Source of the DNA: Bacteroidia bacterium
GTDB lineage: Bacteria > Bacteroidota > Bacteroidia > J057
Assembly: GCA_019695295.1 (NCBI GenBank)
Contig: JAIBAH010000016.1
Span: forward strand, 1-60,284
DNA length: 60,284 bases
Direction: 5' to 3'
Part shown: positions 27,208-35,389 of the stretch, piece after piece
How the letters are laid out: each line of letters opens with the position of its first letter
Numbering within the stretch: position 1 is the first letter of the stretch
Notes under the pieces: generated by a model
What the model saw: the letters and a program-made list of their open reading frames with translations, nothing else
Databases searched by the model: none
Told to the model about the DNA's origin: nothing
Made by a program: the position numbers and the translations under genes

Positions 27208-27399
27208 TTTCTCAATAAGGTAAAAGCCTGTAAAACATTCTTTTTTTGTATTTTTCCGGAGCCAGCTGATATGGCATTCAGTGCAAACCTTTAAGGAGTA
27301 TTCTTGGTTATCATAAAAATTTCTCAGGTGAAATGGAGGTATTAAATCATTTTATCTGATTTTTCGTTTTAAAATATTAAAATTCAATTTAAACAAAGT

Positions 27400-29232
27400 A
27401 TGTGTGGTATTGTAGGTTACGTAGGTTATCGCAAAGCTTATCCGATTATTATCAGTGGTCTGAAACGCCTCGAGTACAGAGGCTATGACTCAGCAGGGGT
27501 TGCACTGTATGATGGCAAAATAAAAATCTATAAAAAGAAAGGGAAAGTATCAGAACTGGAAAAACTGACAAAAGATAAAGATACAGAAGGCACCATTGGA
27601 ATGGGACATACGCGCTGGGCTACGCATGGCGCACCAAGTGATGAAAACTCTCATCCTCATGTCTCCAATTCCGGTAACTTCTCCATTATTCACAATGGAA
27701 TTATAGAAAACTATTCAACCCTCAAAAAAGAACTGCTGGGCAGAGGATATACTTTTAACAGCGCAACTGATACAGAAGTGCTGGTAAACTTCATTGAAGA
27801 TATTTATGAAAACAACGAAATTGACGCAACTGAAGCCGTTCGTATTGCCCTGAATAATGTAATCGGAGCCTACGGGATAGTGGTAATGTGCAAAGCGGAG
27901 CCCGAAAAACTGATTGTTGCCAGAAGAAGCAGTCCTATTGCAATCGGTGTGGGAGAAGGAGAATTTATCATCGCTTCCGACGCAACCCCTATCGTGGAGC
28001 ATACCAAAGACGTGGTTTATCTCAATGATAATGAAATTGCAGTAATTACCAAAGAGGGGTACAAAGTTCTGAATCTGAAAAACGAATCTCAGACCCCTTA
28101 TATTCATACCATCGAAATGGAACTGGAGGCTCTTGAAAAAGGGGGATATGACCATTTTATGCTGAAAGAAATTTTTGAGCAGCCCCGCTCAATCGCTGAC
28201 AGTATCCGGGGAAGAATTGACCCTGAAAACAAAAAGGTATGGCTAGGCGGGCTTGTAGATGTCAGAAAAGAACTGGCACAGGCCAAACGTTTTATTTTTG
28301 TAGCCTGTGGCACAAGCTGGCATGCGGGGCTTGTAGGTGAGTACCTGTTCGAGGAGCATATCCGGATTCCGGTTGAGGTAGAGTATGCTTCCGAATTCCG
28401 GTACCGTAACCCGGTAATACAGGAAGGCGATATTGTCATCGCCATTAGTCAGAGTGGAGAGACAGCTGATACCCTTGCCGCCATCAATCTTGCCAAAGAA
28501 AGAGGAGCACTCGTGCTCGGAATCTGTAATGTGGTAGGCTCTTCTATCTCAAGGGCTACTCACGCAGGGGTATATACACATGCAGGCCCTGAAATCGGAG
28601 TTGCTTCTACCAAAGCTTTTACTGCTCAGGTTTCAGTATTAACCATGATGGCTTTATTTATTGCAGACCTGAAAGGAAAACTAACCCCAAAATCCCGTTC
28701 TATCATTCCTGAAATGCTGCAGGTGCCCGAAAAAGTGCGCCACATTGTAAACCAAAGTGATAAAATCAAAGAAATTGCCGCCACCTTCAAGGATTCTCCC
28801 AACTGTCTTTATCTTGGAAGAGGCTCCAATTTCCCTGTGGCGCTGGAAGGAGCCCTTAAGCTAAAGGAAATTTCCTATATCCATGCTGAAGGATATCCTG
28901 CCGCTGAAATGAAACACGGTCCTATTGCGCTGATAGACGAAAATATGCCCGTAATTTTTATTGCAACCAAAGATGAATCCTACGAAAAAATCGTGAGCAA
29001 TATCGAAGAAGTGGCTGCACGAAAAGGAAGGGTAGTGGCAATTGTAACAGAAGGAGATACTGCCGTAAGAAATATTGCAGAATTTGTCATTGAAATTCCG
29101 GAAATTGACCCGTCGCTTATGCCACTCCTTTCTGTAATTCCGCTTCAGATTTTATCTTATCATATTGCAGTAATGAGAAACTGTAATGTTGATCAGCCAA
29201 GAAATCTGGCCAAATCCGTTACCGTAGAATAA
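27400..29232 (+). CDS. glmS: Glucosamine-fructose-6-phosphate aminotransferase (isomerizing)
   Basis: 610 residues, full length. The catalytic Cys follows the initiator Met (MCGIVGYVGY), with RYRGYDSAG-type and GHTRWATHGAPSDENSHPH glutaminase motifs. Two SIS isomerase domains follow (SQSGETADTLAAI, and GYPAAEMKHGPIALID). The C-terminus ends NVDQPRNLAKSVTVE, as in all GlmS. It makes glucosamine-6-phosphate from fructose-6-phosphate and glutamine for peptidoglycan and lipopolysaccharide. The leader before the ATG (27208-27399) shows no ribozyme fold that I recognise and no complete promoter. A hairpin terminator follows the gene. Confidence 0.98.
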   Translation: MCGIVGYVGYRKAYPIIISGLKRLEYRGYDSAGVALYDGKIKIYKKKGKVSELEKLTKDKDTEGTIGMGHTRWATHGAPSDENSHPHVSNSGNFSIIHNGIIENYSTLKKELLGRGYTFNSATDTEVLVNFIEDIYENNEIDATEAVRIALNNVIGAYGIVVMCKAEPEKLIVARRSSPIAIGVGEGEFIIASDATPIVEHTKDVVYLNDNEIAVITKEGYKVLNLKNESQTPYIHTIEMELEALEKGGYDHFMLKEIFEQPRSIADSIRGRIDPENKKVWLGGLVDVRKELAQAKRFIFVACGTSWHAGLVGEYLFEEHIRIPVEVEYASEFRYRNPVIQEGDIVIAISQSGETADTLAAINLAKERGALVLGICNVVGSSISRATHAGVYTHAGPEIGVASTKAFTAQVSVLTMMALFIADLKGKLTPKSRSIIPEMLQVPEKVRHIVNQSDKIKEIAATFKDSPNCLYLGRGSNFPVALEGALKLKEISYIHAEGYPAAEMKHGPIALIDENMPVIFIATKDESYEKIVSNIEEVAARKGRVVAIVTEGDTAVRNIAEFVIEIPEIDPSLMPLLSVIPLQILSYHIAVMRNCNVDQPRNLAKSVTVE

Positions 29233-29260
29233 CGAACTATTCCATAAATCATTTTAAAGG

Positions 29261-29298
29261 ACAAATCAACCGGCATTCCGGCTGATTTGTTCTTTTTT
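29261..29298 (+). terminator. Terminator of glmS
   Basis: Stem 29261-29268 with 29283-29290, one internal mismatch, then a CCGG/CCGG inner stem, followed by TCTTTTTT. It lies 29 bases past the glmS stop. Confidence 0.8.
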
Positions 29299-29343
29299 AT
29301 TTCTTACAGAAGCAAATCTAACACATAAAAAAGCCGTGTAAAA

Positions 29344-29427
29344 TAAAAAAAACCCCACCGGGCGGTGAGGTTCTCGACTTTGGGGTATTGGTGGGAAAAT
29401 TTAGGTAAGTAAAAAACAGGTCTTTTC
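29344..29427 (-). ncRNA. Candidate small non-coding RNA
   Basis: Predicted transcript of about 80 bases from its own consensus promoter (29433-29464) to a strong terminator. The 5' part is single-stranded and rich in A and C (with CCCACCAAUACCCC). The 3' end is a 9-position stem (29351-29359 with 29364-29372; one G-U) with a GCCC loop and a run of at least eight U's. A minus-strand frame crossing it (29304-29570) reads through both promoter and terminator and is not credible. The C-rich stretch could pair with G-rich messages (inference). It might instead be a relic of a riboregulator for a lost gene. Confidence 0.55.
29345..29372 (-). terminator. Terminator of the small-RNA candidate
   Basis: On the minus strand a GC-rich stem closed by AACCTCACC and GGTGGGGTT with a 4-base loop, followed directly by a long T run. 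The one non-Watson-Crick position is G-U on this strand but a mismatch on the other, so it acts on minus-strand transcripts. Confidence 0.75.
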
Positions 29428-29432
29428 AGATG

Positions 29433-29464
29433 CAAATGTAAAACCTTTTTTTGAATTAAACAAA
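29433..29464 (-). promoter_or_regulatory. Promoter of the small-RNA candidate
   Basis: On the minus strand TTTG (29461-29464), 20 bases, then TACATTTG (29433-29440): full consensus. No gene other than the RNA candidate lies downstream of it on this strand before the terminator. Confidence 0.65.
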
Positions 29465-29789
29465 TTATTTTTATAAAAAATGCAAATATTGAAAAAATAT
29501 TTTTCACAGGTGACATAAAATATATTTCGTAACCCTTAAGTTTACAAAACCTGTTCAGATAATCCATCAAAAAAGTATTTTTTTTGGATTTGTGGAAAAA
29601 ATTTGTAATTTTACCCCCTGTTTATAAATAATTATCTGTCATTTGATTATCTCATGATATTTCAATGATTGTTTTTTAAGAATTCAAAATAGTTTGAGTG
29701 TATTCTGTTCCGGAAATTTTCCATCATACAAAATTATACTTAAATTCTTTATTTTTATTTAACAAAGATTCAAAGACACATTTGTAATT

Positions 29790-31145
29790 GTGGATATAGA
29801 ACCGCTGAGTTTTAATTTATTAGTTTTCCTTCCTGCAACAGGATTGGATTGGTTTGCAATAAGTATCAATATCTTGCTTTTTTTTGTATTACTATTGGGC
29901 TCATTTTTTGCGTCTTCCTCTGAGGTTGCTTTCTTCTCTCTCAACAAAGCCGAAAGCGACAGCTTCAGGGACGACGATTCCCCCAAGTCCAAAAAGATAT
30001 GGTGGATGCTGAACAATCACAAACATTTAATTGCTACGGTACTCATTACCAATAACTTTGTTAATATTTTTGCGATTCTTACAGGTACTTATGTAATCCA
30101 TACTTTTGCACAGCACTATGGTTTACTGAAATGGCAGGAAACGCTATTGAGTATCGGTTCTATTTCCCTTCTTCTACTTCTTATAGGAGAAATCATCCCG
30201 AAAGTATATGCTTCCCGTTACAAACTAAGGGTAATAGATATGTTTTACAGGCCAATGTACATCCTGATTAAAATTTATTCTCCTATCATTCGTTTTTTAA
30301 TTTATATTACAAAGTTTATTGACAATAAAATCAAGCCCAAACAGGAAAATGCTTCTATTGAAGACCTCAGGGATGCCATAGAAATGATGCCTGAGCCTAC
30401 AAAAGATGAAACCGACGGAAGAGATATTCTGAAAGGATTACTGAATTTCAGCAATACTACAGTAGAAAGAATCATCCGGGAGCGGACCAAAGTAGCGGCC
30501 GTTTCTATTGATACGACTTTTGATGAACTGATAGAGTTTATCAATGAGAATGAATTTTCCAGGGTTCCTGTCTATAATGAAAGTCTGGACGATATAAAAG
30601 GCGTTTTACACATCAAGGACCTGATTCCTTTACTGGAAAACGGCGGAAAATCGGTTGAGTGGCAATCCCTGATAAGGCCTGCACTCTTCGTTCCGGAAAG
30701 CAAAAGAATAGATAAACTGCTGGAAGCTTTCAGGGCCAAAAGAACGCACCTGGCGATTGTAGTGGATGAATACGGAGGCACCACCGGAATAGTAACGCTG
30801 GATGATATTACCGATGAGATATTCGGCGAAATCAGCGATGAGTTCGATACAGAAGCGCTGCCTTACCAGAAACTGGAAGCAAATCTCTATCGTGTAAATG
30901 CGTCTATTCTTCTCAACGATTTTATCCGGATGATAGACCTGGATGAAAATGTATTTGAAAAACTACATAAATCCGAAAATATCAATAGTCTGGGTGGTTT
31001 AATTTTGTTGCTCCAAAATAAAATCCCTTCCGTGGGGGAAACAGTAATCTGTGATTTGACTGACCCTATGTTTGAATTTACGATTGAGTCCGTGAGCAGA
31101 AACAGAATCGAATGGGTAAAAGCTAAAATACTTCAAAATGAATAA
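29790..31145 (+). CDS. gldE: Gliding motility-associated protein GldE (CorC/HlyC family, CBS domains)
   Basis: 451 residues starting with GTG (reading MDIEPLSFN). DUF21 membrane helices fill about 20-170, beginning with an LLGSFFASSSEVAFFSLNK segment. Two CBS domains cover about 205-345 (VAAVSIDTTFDELIEFI, FSRVPVYNESLDDIKGVLHIKD, THLAIVVDEYGGTTGIVTLDDI). The C-terminal CorC_HlyC domain runs from about 360 to 448. The gldD start overlaps its stop by 8 bases, the standard gldE-gldD arrangement, which separates it from ordinary magnesium/cobalt efflux paralogues. In flavobacteria GldE can partly compensate for GldD, but its biochemical role is not known. It sits in the inner membrane. Confidence 0.93.
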   Translation: MDIEPLSFNLLVFLPATGLDWFAISINILLFFVLLLGSFFASSSEVAFFSLNKAESDSFRDDDSPKSKKIWWMLNNHKHLIATVLITNNFVNIFAILTGTYVIHTFAQHYGLLKWQETLLSIGSISLLLLLIGEIIPKVYASRYKLRVIDMFYRPMYILIKIYSPIIRFLIYITKFIDNKIKPKQENASIEDLRDAIEMMPEPTKDETDGRDILKGLLNFSNTTVERIIRERTKVAAVSIDTTFDELIEFINENEFSRVPVYNESLDDIKGVLHIKDLIPLLENGGKSVEWQSLIRPALFVPESKRIDKLLEAFRAKRTHLAIVVDEYGGTTGIVTLDDITDEIFGEISDEFDTEALPYQKLEANLYRVNASILLNDFIRMIDLDENVFEKLHKSENINSLGGLILLLQNKIPSVGETVICDLTDPMFEFTIESVSRNRIEWVKAKILQNE

Positions 31146-31719
31146 ATTAATCTTATTGGGTTTAGCAGTTGTACTGGCTTGTGTTTTAGGATTTTCTGCC
31201 TGCAACAGCAGCGCCTCCATAGATGCCCGCCCCTGGGGATTTCCCCGGCTTGATCTCCCCAAAAACTACGGTTACAAAACCTTTGAAAATAAGACCTGTC
31301 CGTTTACTTTTCAGTATCCGGATTTTGGTAATGTAACCCGTGACCAGGGGGATTCCTGCTGGGCGGATATTTCCTTTCCGGTATTTGATGCAAAATGGCA
31401 CATCTCTCACCATGATATTACTCAGAAAAAAGACCGGCAGTCGCATTATGAAGATTTTCGCAAACTGGTGTATAAACACGTAAAAAAAGCAAGTACTATT
31501 GCTGATTACCCCTTTGAAACCCCTCAGGGTAAAGGAATCCGTTATGAGTTGTACGGGAATGTAGGTGCGCCTGTAGAAATCTTTTTTTACAATGATAAAT
31601 ACACAATGACTACCGATTTTTATCTGAATACAGCCCTGAAAAACGATTCTCTGGATCCGGTTATTCAGATGATGAAAGTTGAAATGGATAAAATGATACA
31701 GTCATTTAAATGGAAATAG
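31138..31719 (+). CDS. gldD: Gliding motility lipoprotein GldD
   Basis: 193 residues. The lipobox ends GFSAC, with the lipidated Cys at 22. The mature protein shows the GldD hallmarks: RPWGFPRLDLPKNYGYKTF, then CPFTFQYPDFGNV, the Cys-Trp of DSCWADISFP, and KWHISHHDI, with KHVKKASTI later and a C-terminal amphipathic helix. GldD is one of the core Gld lipoproteins required for gliding and T9SS function in Flavobacterium. It is translationally coupled to gldE (8-base overlap). Its presence, with a T9SS cargo protein nearby, indicates a functional type IX system encoded elsewhere in the genome. Confidence 0.95.
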   Translation: MNKLILLGLAVVLACVLGFSACNSSASIDARPWGFPRLDLPKNYGYKTFENKTCPFTFQYPDFGNVTRDQGDSCWADISFPVFDAKWHISHHDITQKKDRQSHYEDFRKLVYKHVKKASTIADYPFETPQGKGIRYELYGNVGAPVEIFFYNDKYTMTTDFYLNTALKNDSLDPVIQMMKVEMDKMIQSFKWK

Positions 31720-31827
31720 AAAATATTTTTAATCGGCGATTCAGGATTTTTTCATTCACTCAAACGCTCCCTGTACAAATATATCCTGAATTTTACCATC
31801 CCTTTTTATATATTTTAACCTCATTGT

Positions 31828-32463
31828 ATGCAATATTCAGAAGAAATCGTAAAACAACTTGAAACCCGGCTTCGCTTCCCGCTTCCGGGACTTGACGCAC
31901 AAATGAAGATGGCTCCCAAGGTCAGAACAAGGGACTACGTCATTCCGGATAATGCCCGCAAAGGCGGGGTTATGCTATTACTGTATCCTCACCATAATCT
32001 GTTAAATATTGCCCTGATGAAGCGCGCCGAAGACGGGGGGACTCACAGCGGCCAAATCTCTTTTCCGGGAGGAACAGTAGAGAAAACCGATGAAAATATG
32101 ATACATACGGCGCTGAGGGAAACAGAGGAAGAGATTGGCGTACCCGCACATCAAATCCGGACTTTGGGAAGCCTTACAGACCTGTATATTCCTCCCAGCA
32201 ACTTTATTGTATATCCCTGTGTAGGATTTATTGAGCAAAGACCGGAATTCATACCGGATGAAAGGGAAGTGGCTGAAATTCTGGAAGTGCCGCTGCATTA
32301 CCTTCTGCAGGATGGAATCATGAGCATCAAAAAGGTACAAATGTCCGGCAACAAAAGCCTTGTCCTCGACACTCCGGTATATGATATCTACGGACATACC
32401 CTTTGGGGTGCGACCGCAATGATGATGGCTGAATTTTTGACGATAATCAAAGAAATCCGATAG
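31828..32463 (+). CDS. Nudix hydrolase, CoA pyrophosphatase type
   Basis: 211 residues. The family motif before the Nudix box is present (LMKRAEDGGTHSGQISFPGG), and the Nudix box itself ends ALRETEEEIGV, with the metal-binding Glu cluster intact. This combination marks the NudL/PCD1-type CoA pyrophosphatases, which split coenzyme A or oxidised CoA into 3',5'-ADP and phosphopantetheine. It is 108 bases downstream of gldD on the same strand with no terminator visible between, so it may be read from the same transcript. Its stop is 9 bases from the convergent T9SS gene's stop. Confidence 0.92.
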   Translation: MQYSEEIVKQLETRLRFPLPGLDAQMKMAPKVRTRDYVIPDNARKGGVMLLLYPHHNLLNIALMKRAEDGGTHSGQISFPGGTVEKTDENMIHTALRETEEEIGVPAHQIRTLGSLTDLYIPPSNFIVYPCVGFIEQRPEFIPDEREVAEILEVPLHYLLQDGIMSIKKVQMSGNKSLVLDTPVYDIYGHTLWGATAMMMAEFLTIIKEIR

Positions 32464-32472
32464 AAAGCATCT

Positions 32473-33771
32473 TTATTCCTTTATAATTTTCAGGCTTTTC
32501 GCCCCCGACTTCAGGGTATATATTCCCGGACTCAGGAAACTGATATCTGTTTTGATGGTCAGTTTGTCCGAAGCCGGAATTTCCATTACCTTTTTGCCTT
32601 CTGCATTAAAAAGCAGGTAATTCCCGGTTGTATTTAGAGAAGAGCGGATGATGATTTCAGAGGATGCCGGATTGGGATATACTGAGACCCAGGGCATCTG
32701 AGAAGCGGAACGGGTAATCACTCTGACTTCTGAATAGTGATGCTGACCGTTCAAATAATTCATCTTTACCCGGTATTCTGATTTACCTTCCACTACCTCT
32801 TCATCTGTAAAAAGGTACTCTCCGCTGACATCAGGCGACTGTTTGTTTATTTCCCTGAATTCTTCATCCGGGTAAGCACGCTCCAATGTAAAATCAGCAA
32901 TATTATCCGGTTGGTTATTCATTTTCCATACAAGTCCAACCGATTCATCCGGGCTGAGAACCGCTTCAAAGTCAAGCCGCACATCCGGCAAAATCAAATT
33001 CCATATATAATAACTATGCCAGGTAGCTGAAGAAGAGTTGAAAAGCCAGACCATATCATTGGCATAACTAAACCGAAACTGTGAATAGGCAGGGGAATTG
33101 GAGGGCAATTGAGAGGCCCCGGTGAATGCTCCTGTACTGATATTAAAAAGGAGAACCCTTTTTTCGGCATAGTTCAGCAGCCCTACTTCAAATCCGGTCT
33201 GCCCGGTATAGATAACGCTGTTCACGTTAAGGTTGGAAAAGGATGTCCCGCTCAAGGTAAGCGTACCGGAAGGAAGGCCGGTAACTCTGTCGTAAAAATA
33301 AATCTGATTCCCCCCGGTATAATATATAACCCGGTTATTATTATAATCAAAAGCTCCGACTGACTGCGCATTGGGTTGTAACTGACCGGTATAAATCGCA
33401 GTATAGGTATTCATGGCCAGTCCGGAGGGATTAAGATTAACAGTAGCCCATCCTCCGCTTGAAAACTGATTGCGTTCTACCTGAGCATTGATGGGATTCC
33501 ACCACATTCCACGGGTATCCAGCCCGGCAGTAGTCTGATACAGTTGGGCTCCGTTTGACGAAAGGGTTTCCAGCGGGAAGAGGGAGTTGCCCGCCCGGAT
33601 AATATAATATTTCTGAAAACCGGGATGAAACACAACCGAAGTAGAATTTAATACGCCCGTGGAAAAAGAAAGTGTAAGCGGCGTAGCAAATGCATCCGGT
33701 GCGGGCATCATTTGAGCGGAGGAAAAATGGAATAAAACAAAAACAAGTGATATTAGTAAAATTCTTGACAT
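32473..33771 (-). CDS. Secreted protein with T9SS type A sorting domain
   Basis: 432 residues. A signal peptide ends HFSSAQ. Residues 30-265 look like a propeller-type beta repeat region (WNPINAQVERN, AFDYNNNRVIYYTGG, LNYAEKRVLLFNIST). An Fn3-like region with LERAYPDEEFREINK follows (about 275-340). The end is a typical T9SS C-terminal domain: VSVYPNPASSEIIIRSS, LLFNAEGKKV, then LSPGIYTLKSGAKSLKIIKE. The tail directs export through the type IX system and attachment to the cell surface. The cargo function is unknown. A complete promoter lies just upstream. Confidence 0.92.
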   Translation of the reverse strand: MSRILLISLVFVLFHFSSAQMMPAPDAFATPLTLSFSTGVLNSTSVVFHPGFQKYYIIRAGNSLFPLETLSSNGAQLYQTTAGLDTRGMWWNPINAQVERNQFSSGGWATVNLNPSGLAMNTYTAIYTGQLQPNAQSVGAFDYNNNRVIYYTGGNQIYFYDRVTGLPSGTLTLSGTSFSNLNVNSVIYTGQTGFEVGLLNYAEKRVLLFNISTGAFTGASQLPSNSPAYSQFRFSYANDMVWLFNSSSATWHSYYIWNLILPDVRLDFEAVLSPDESVGLVWKMNNQPDNIADFTLERAYPDEEFREINKQSPDVSGEYLFTDEEVVEGKSEYRVKMNYLNGQHHYSEVRVITRSASQMPWVSVYPNPASSEIIIRSSLNTTGNYLLFNAEGKKVMEIPASDKLTIKTDISFLSPGIYTLKSGAKSLKIIKE

Positions 33772-33819
33772 TCAATATAAAAGGTGACTGGTAAAACAAA
33801 ACAGGAAAGATAGTTAGCA

Positions 33820-33850
33820 CAAATGTAAAAGCTTTTTTTCTTTTTCCAAA
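33820..33850 (-). promoter_or_regulatory. Promoter of the T9SS cargo gene
   Basis: On the minus strand TTTG (33847-33850), 19 bases, then TACATTTG (33820-33827): full consensus. Predicted start near 33813, about 40 bases before the ATG. Confidence 0.7.
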
Positions 33851-34038
33851 ATTTTCTTACATATAATTATATTTTTATAAAAATATTTTTATTCATTATA
33901 ATCCATATTTTTATTTTAACTGTCTTTTTCAGAAATTTCCTTAAATACCTACTATTAGGGATACTTTCCACTCATTCTTTTTGTGAAATCATTCGTATAT
34001 TTATTGAATTAATTTTCATTAACCTAAATAGCATTTAT

Positions 34039-35325
34039 ATGTATTTTAATTGTATTTTACTTGTTATCTTACTGATTTCCTGTTTTTCTGTATTTTCTCA
34101 GACACCTTCCGGATATACACATCCGGTGAATACCCGTACTTTCAGCAAAATTCCGCTCGACGGATTAACGAGCGGCTCCAAAGCCCTGATGATTATCAAA
34201 GACAGAGGCGTGCTGGAAGGGGATATTTTTGTAGGAGATACAGCCTATCTCAGCCGGTTTCAGTTCATGCAATTTTCAGTAACGACTGATTTGAACGCCA
34301 GAAAATGGCAAAACGGAATCATTCCTTACATGTTTCTCAACGGATTTTCTTCTACCGAGAAAAATTCAATTATTGACGCAATGAATCATATTATGGATAA
34401 AACCAATGTCCGCTTTATTGAAAGAACCGACGAAGGCAGTTATCTTATTTATAAAAAAGTAAGCGTTCAGGAACTGGGATTTGATGGCGGAATGTCAGCC
34501 ATCGGGAGACAGGACGGGAACGGTCAGTTTGTGTGGTTTTCGGATGATAATTTCAGGATGAGCCTCGCTATACATGAGATAGGTCACGCACTGGGTCTGT
34601 ATCACGAACAATCGAGGGAAGACAGGGATAATTATATCGAGATAGACGCAAATGCCGTTATGAGCGGAATGATAAGTCAGTTCAACAAGCAAACCCGGAA
34701 TGCCTCCGATTTCGGAAGCTATGACTTCAGTTCGATTATGCATTATAATTATAATACTTTCGGAATAGACGGCAGGCAGACTATCTATAAAAAATCTAAC
34801 CGGGCAGACCGGAATTTTGGCAATGTGAGCGTACTGAGTGCGGGAGATATAGCAGCAATCAATGCTTTATATCCAACCGAAAGAGGCAATTATGTAATCC
34901 CCTACACTGGCACAGGAGTGATTAAAGATGAACTGGGAATAGGAGAAAGCAAGACCTTTAATGTTTATGCAAAAGAAACGTATAATTTCCCCAGAATTTA
35001 TATCCGTAAAGACAGAAGATATAGCTTTACTGTTACTAACCCCAGCTGGAAAAATGGCAGCCGCTCCACAGACGCCAATGGATATACGAAAGAATTACTG
35101 GATTTTCCCCGACAGGGAGGTTATAATATGATGGCGCTTGTGGGAGAACTCTATGATAAAAACGGGGACGGAATGTCATACAACGGCACTCATTTCCGGA
35201 TTGGCACGAGCAGAACATGGACAGCTACTAAAAGTGGTTATCTGGGGTGCTTTGCAAACGATAATCTGACGATGTATGGAGACAACTCAGAGAAAGTGGT
35301 AGTGACCATCAGAAGGTTGGAATAA
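34039..35325 (+). CDS. Secreted astacin-family (M12A) zinc metalloprotease, flavastacin-like
   Basis: 428 residues with a signal peptide ending FSVFSQ and a propeptide-like stretch to about 80. The catalytic domain (about 80-280) has the zinc site HEIGHALGLYHE (His179, Glu180, His183, His189) and the Met-turn SIMHYNY around Met234. The C-terminal 130 residues form a beta domain with FNVYAKETYNFPRIYI, GELYDKNGDGM and SGYLGCFANDN. This looks like LecA-type galactose-binding domains (inference). The enzyme should be secreted and degrade proteins or peptides outside the cell. No T9SS tail is visible, so export beyond the periplasm is unproven. Confidence 0.93.
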   Translation: MYFNCILLVILLISCFSVFSQTPSGYTHPVNTRTFSKIPLDGLTSGSKALMIIKDRGVLEGDIFVGDTAYLSRFQFMQFSVTTDLNARKWQNGIIPYMFLNGFSSTEKNSIIDAMNHIMDKTNVRFIERTDEGSYLIYKKVSVQELGFDGGMSAIGRQDGNGQFVWFSDDNFRMSLAIHEIGHALGLYHEQSREDRDNYIEIDANAVMSGMISQFNKQTRNASDFGSYDFSSIMHYNYNTFGIDGRQTIYKKSNRADRNFGNVSVLSAGDIAAINALYPTERGNYVIPYTGTGVIKDELGIGESKTFNVYAKETYNFPRIYIRKDRRYSFTVTNPSWKNGSRSTDANGYTKELLDFPRQGGYNMMALVGELYDKNGDGMSYNGTHFRIGTSRTWTATKSGYLGCFANDNLTMYGDNSEKVVVTIRRLE

Positions 35326-35341
35326 AATCCTGGCTAAAAAT

Positions 35342-35370
35342 AAAAAGGAGGCCGCAAAGCCTCCTTTTTT
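35342..35370. terminator. Bidirectional terminator between astacin and UDP-sugar dehydrogenase genes
   Basis: A hairpin with GGAGGC/GCCTCC core (stem 35342-35352 with 35359-35370), A's on one side and T's on the other, placed between two convergent genes. It can serve both strands. Confidence 0.85.
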
Positions 35371-35389
35371 ATTGATTTTAATCCTGAGA

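Larger units (their letters stand above)
29233..29789. other. Intergenic region with glmS terminator and small-RNA candidate
   Basis: About 560 bases between glmS and gldE. It holds the glmS terminator (29261-29298) and a complete minus-strand promoter/terminator unit (29344-29464), with no protein gene in either. The remainder up to gldE is AT-rich. A near-consensus plus-strand promoter, TTTG then 19 bases then TAATTTTA at about 29582-29612, could serve gldE with a leader of about 170 bases. Confidence 0.6.

Noticed and set aside
27208-27399. glmS ribozyme upstream of glmS
   Set aside because: I see no pseudoknot elements of the ribozyme fold in the leader, and it is a feature of Gram-positive bacteria.
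29304-29570. Minus-strand frame over the small-RNA candidate
   Set aside because: It spans both the promoter and the terminator of the RNA, so it could not be transcribed as one message.
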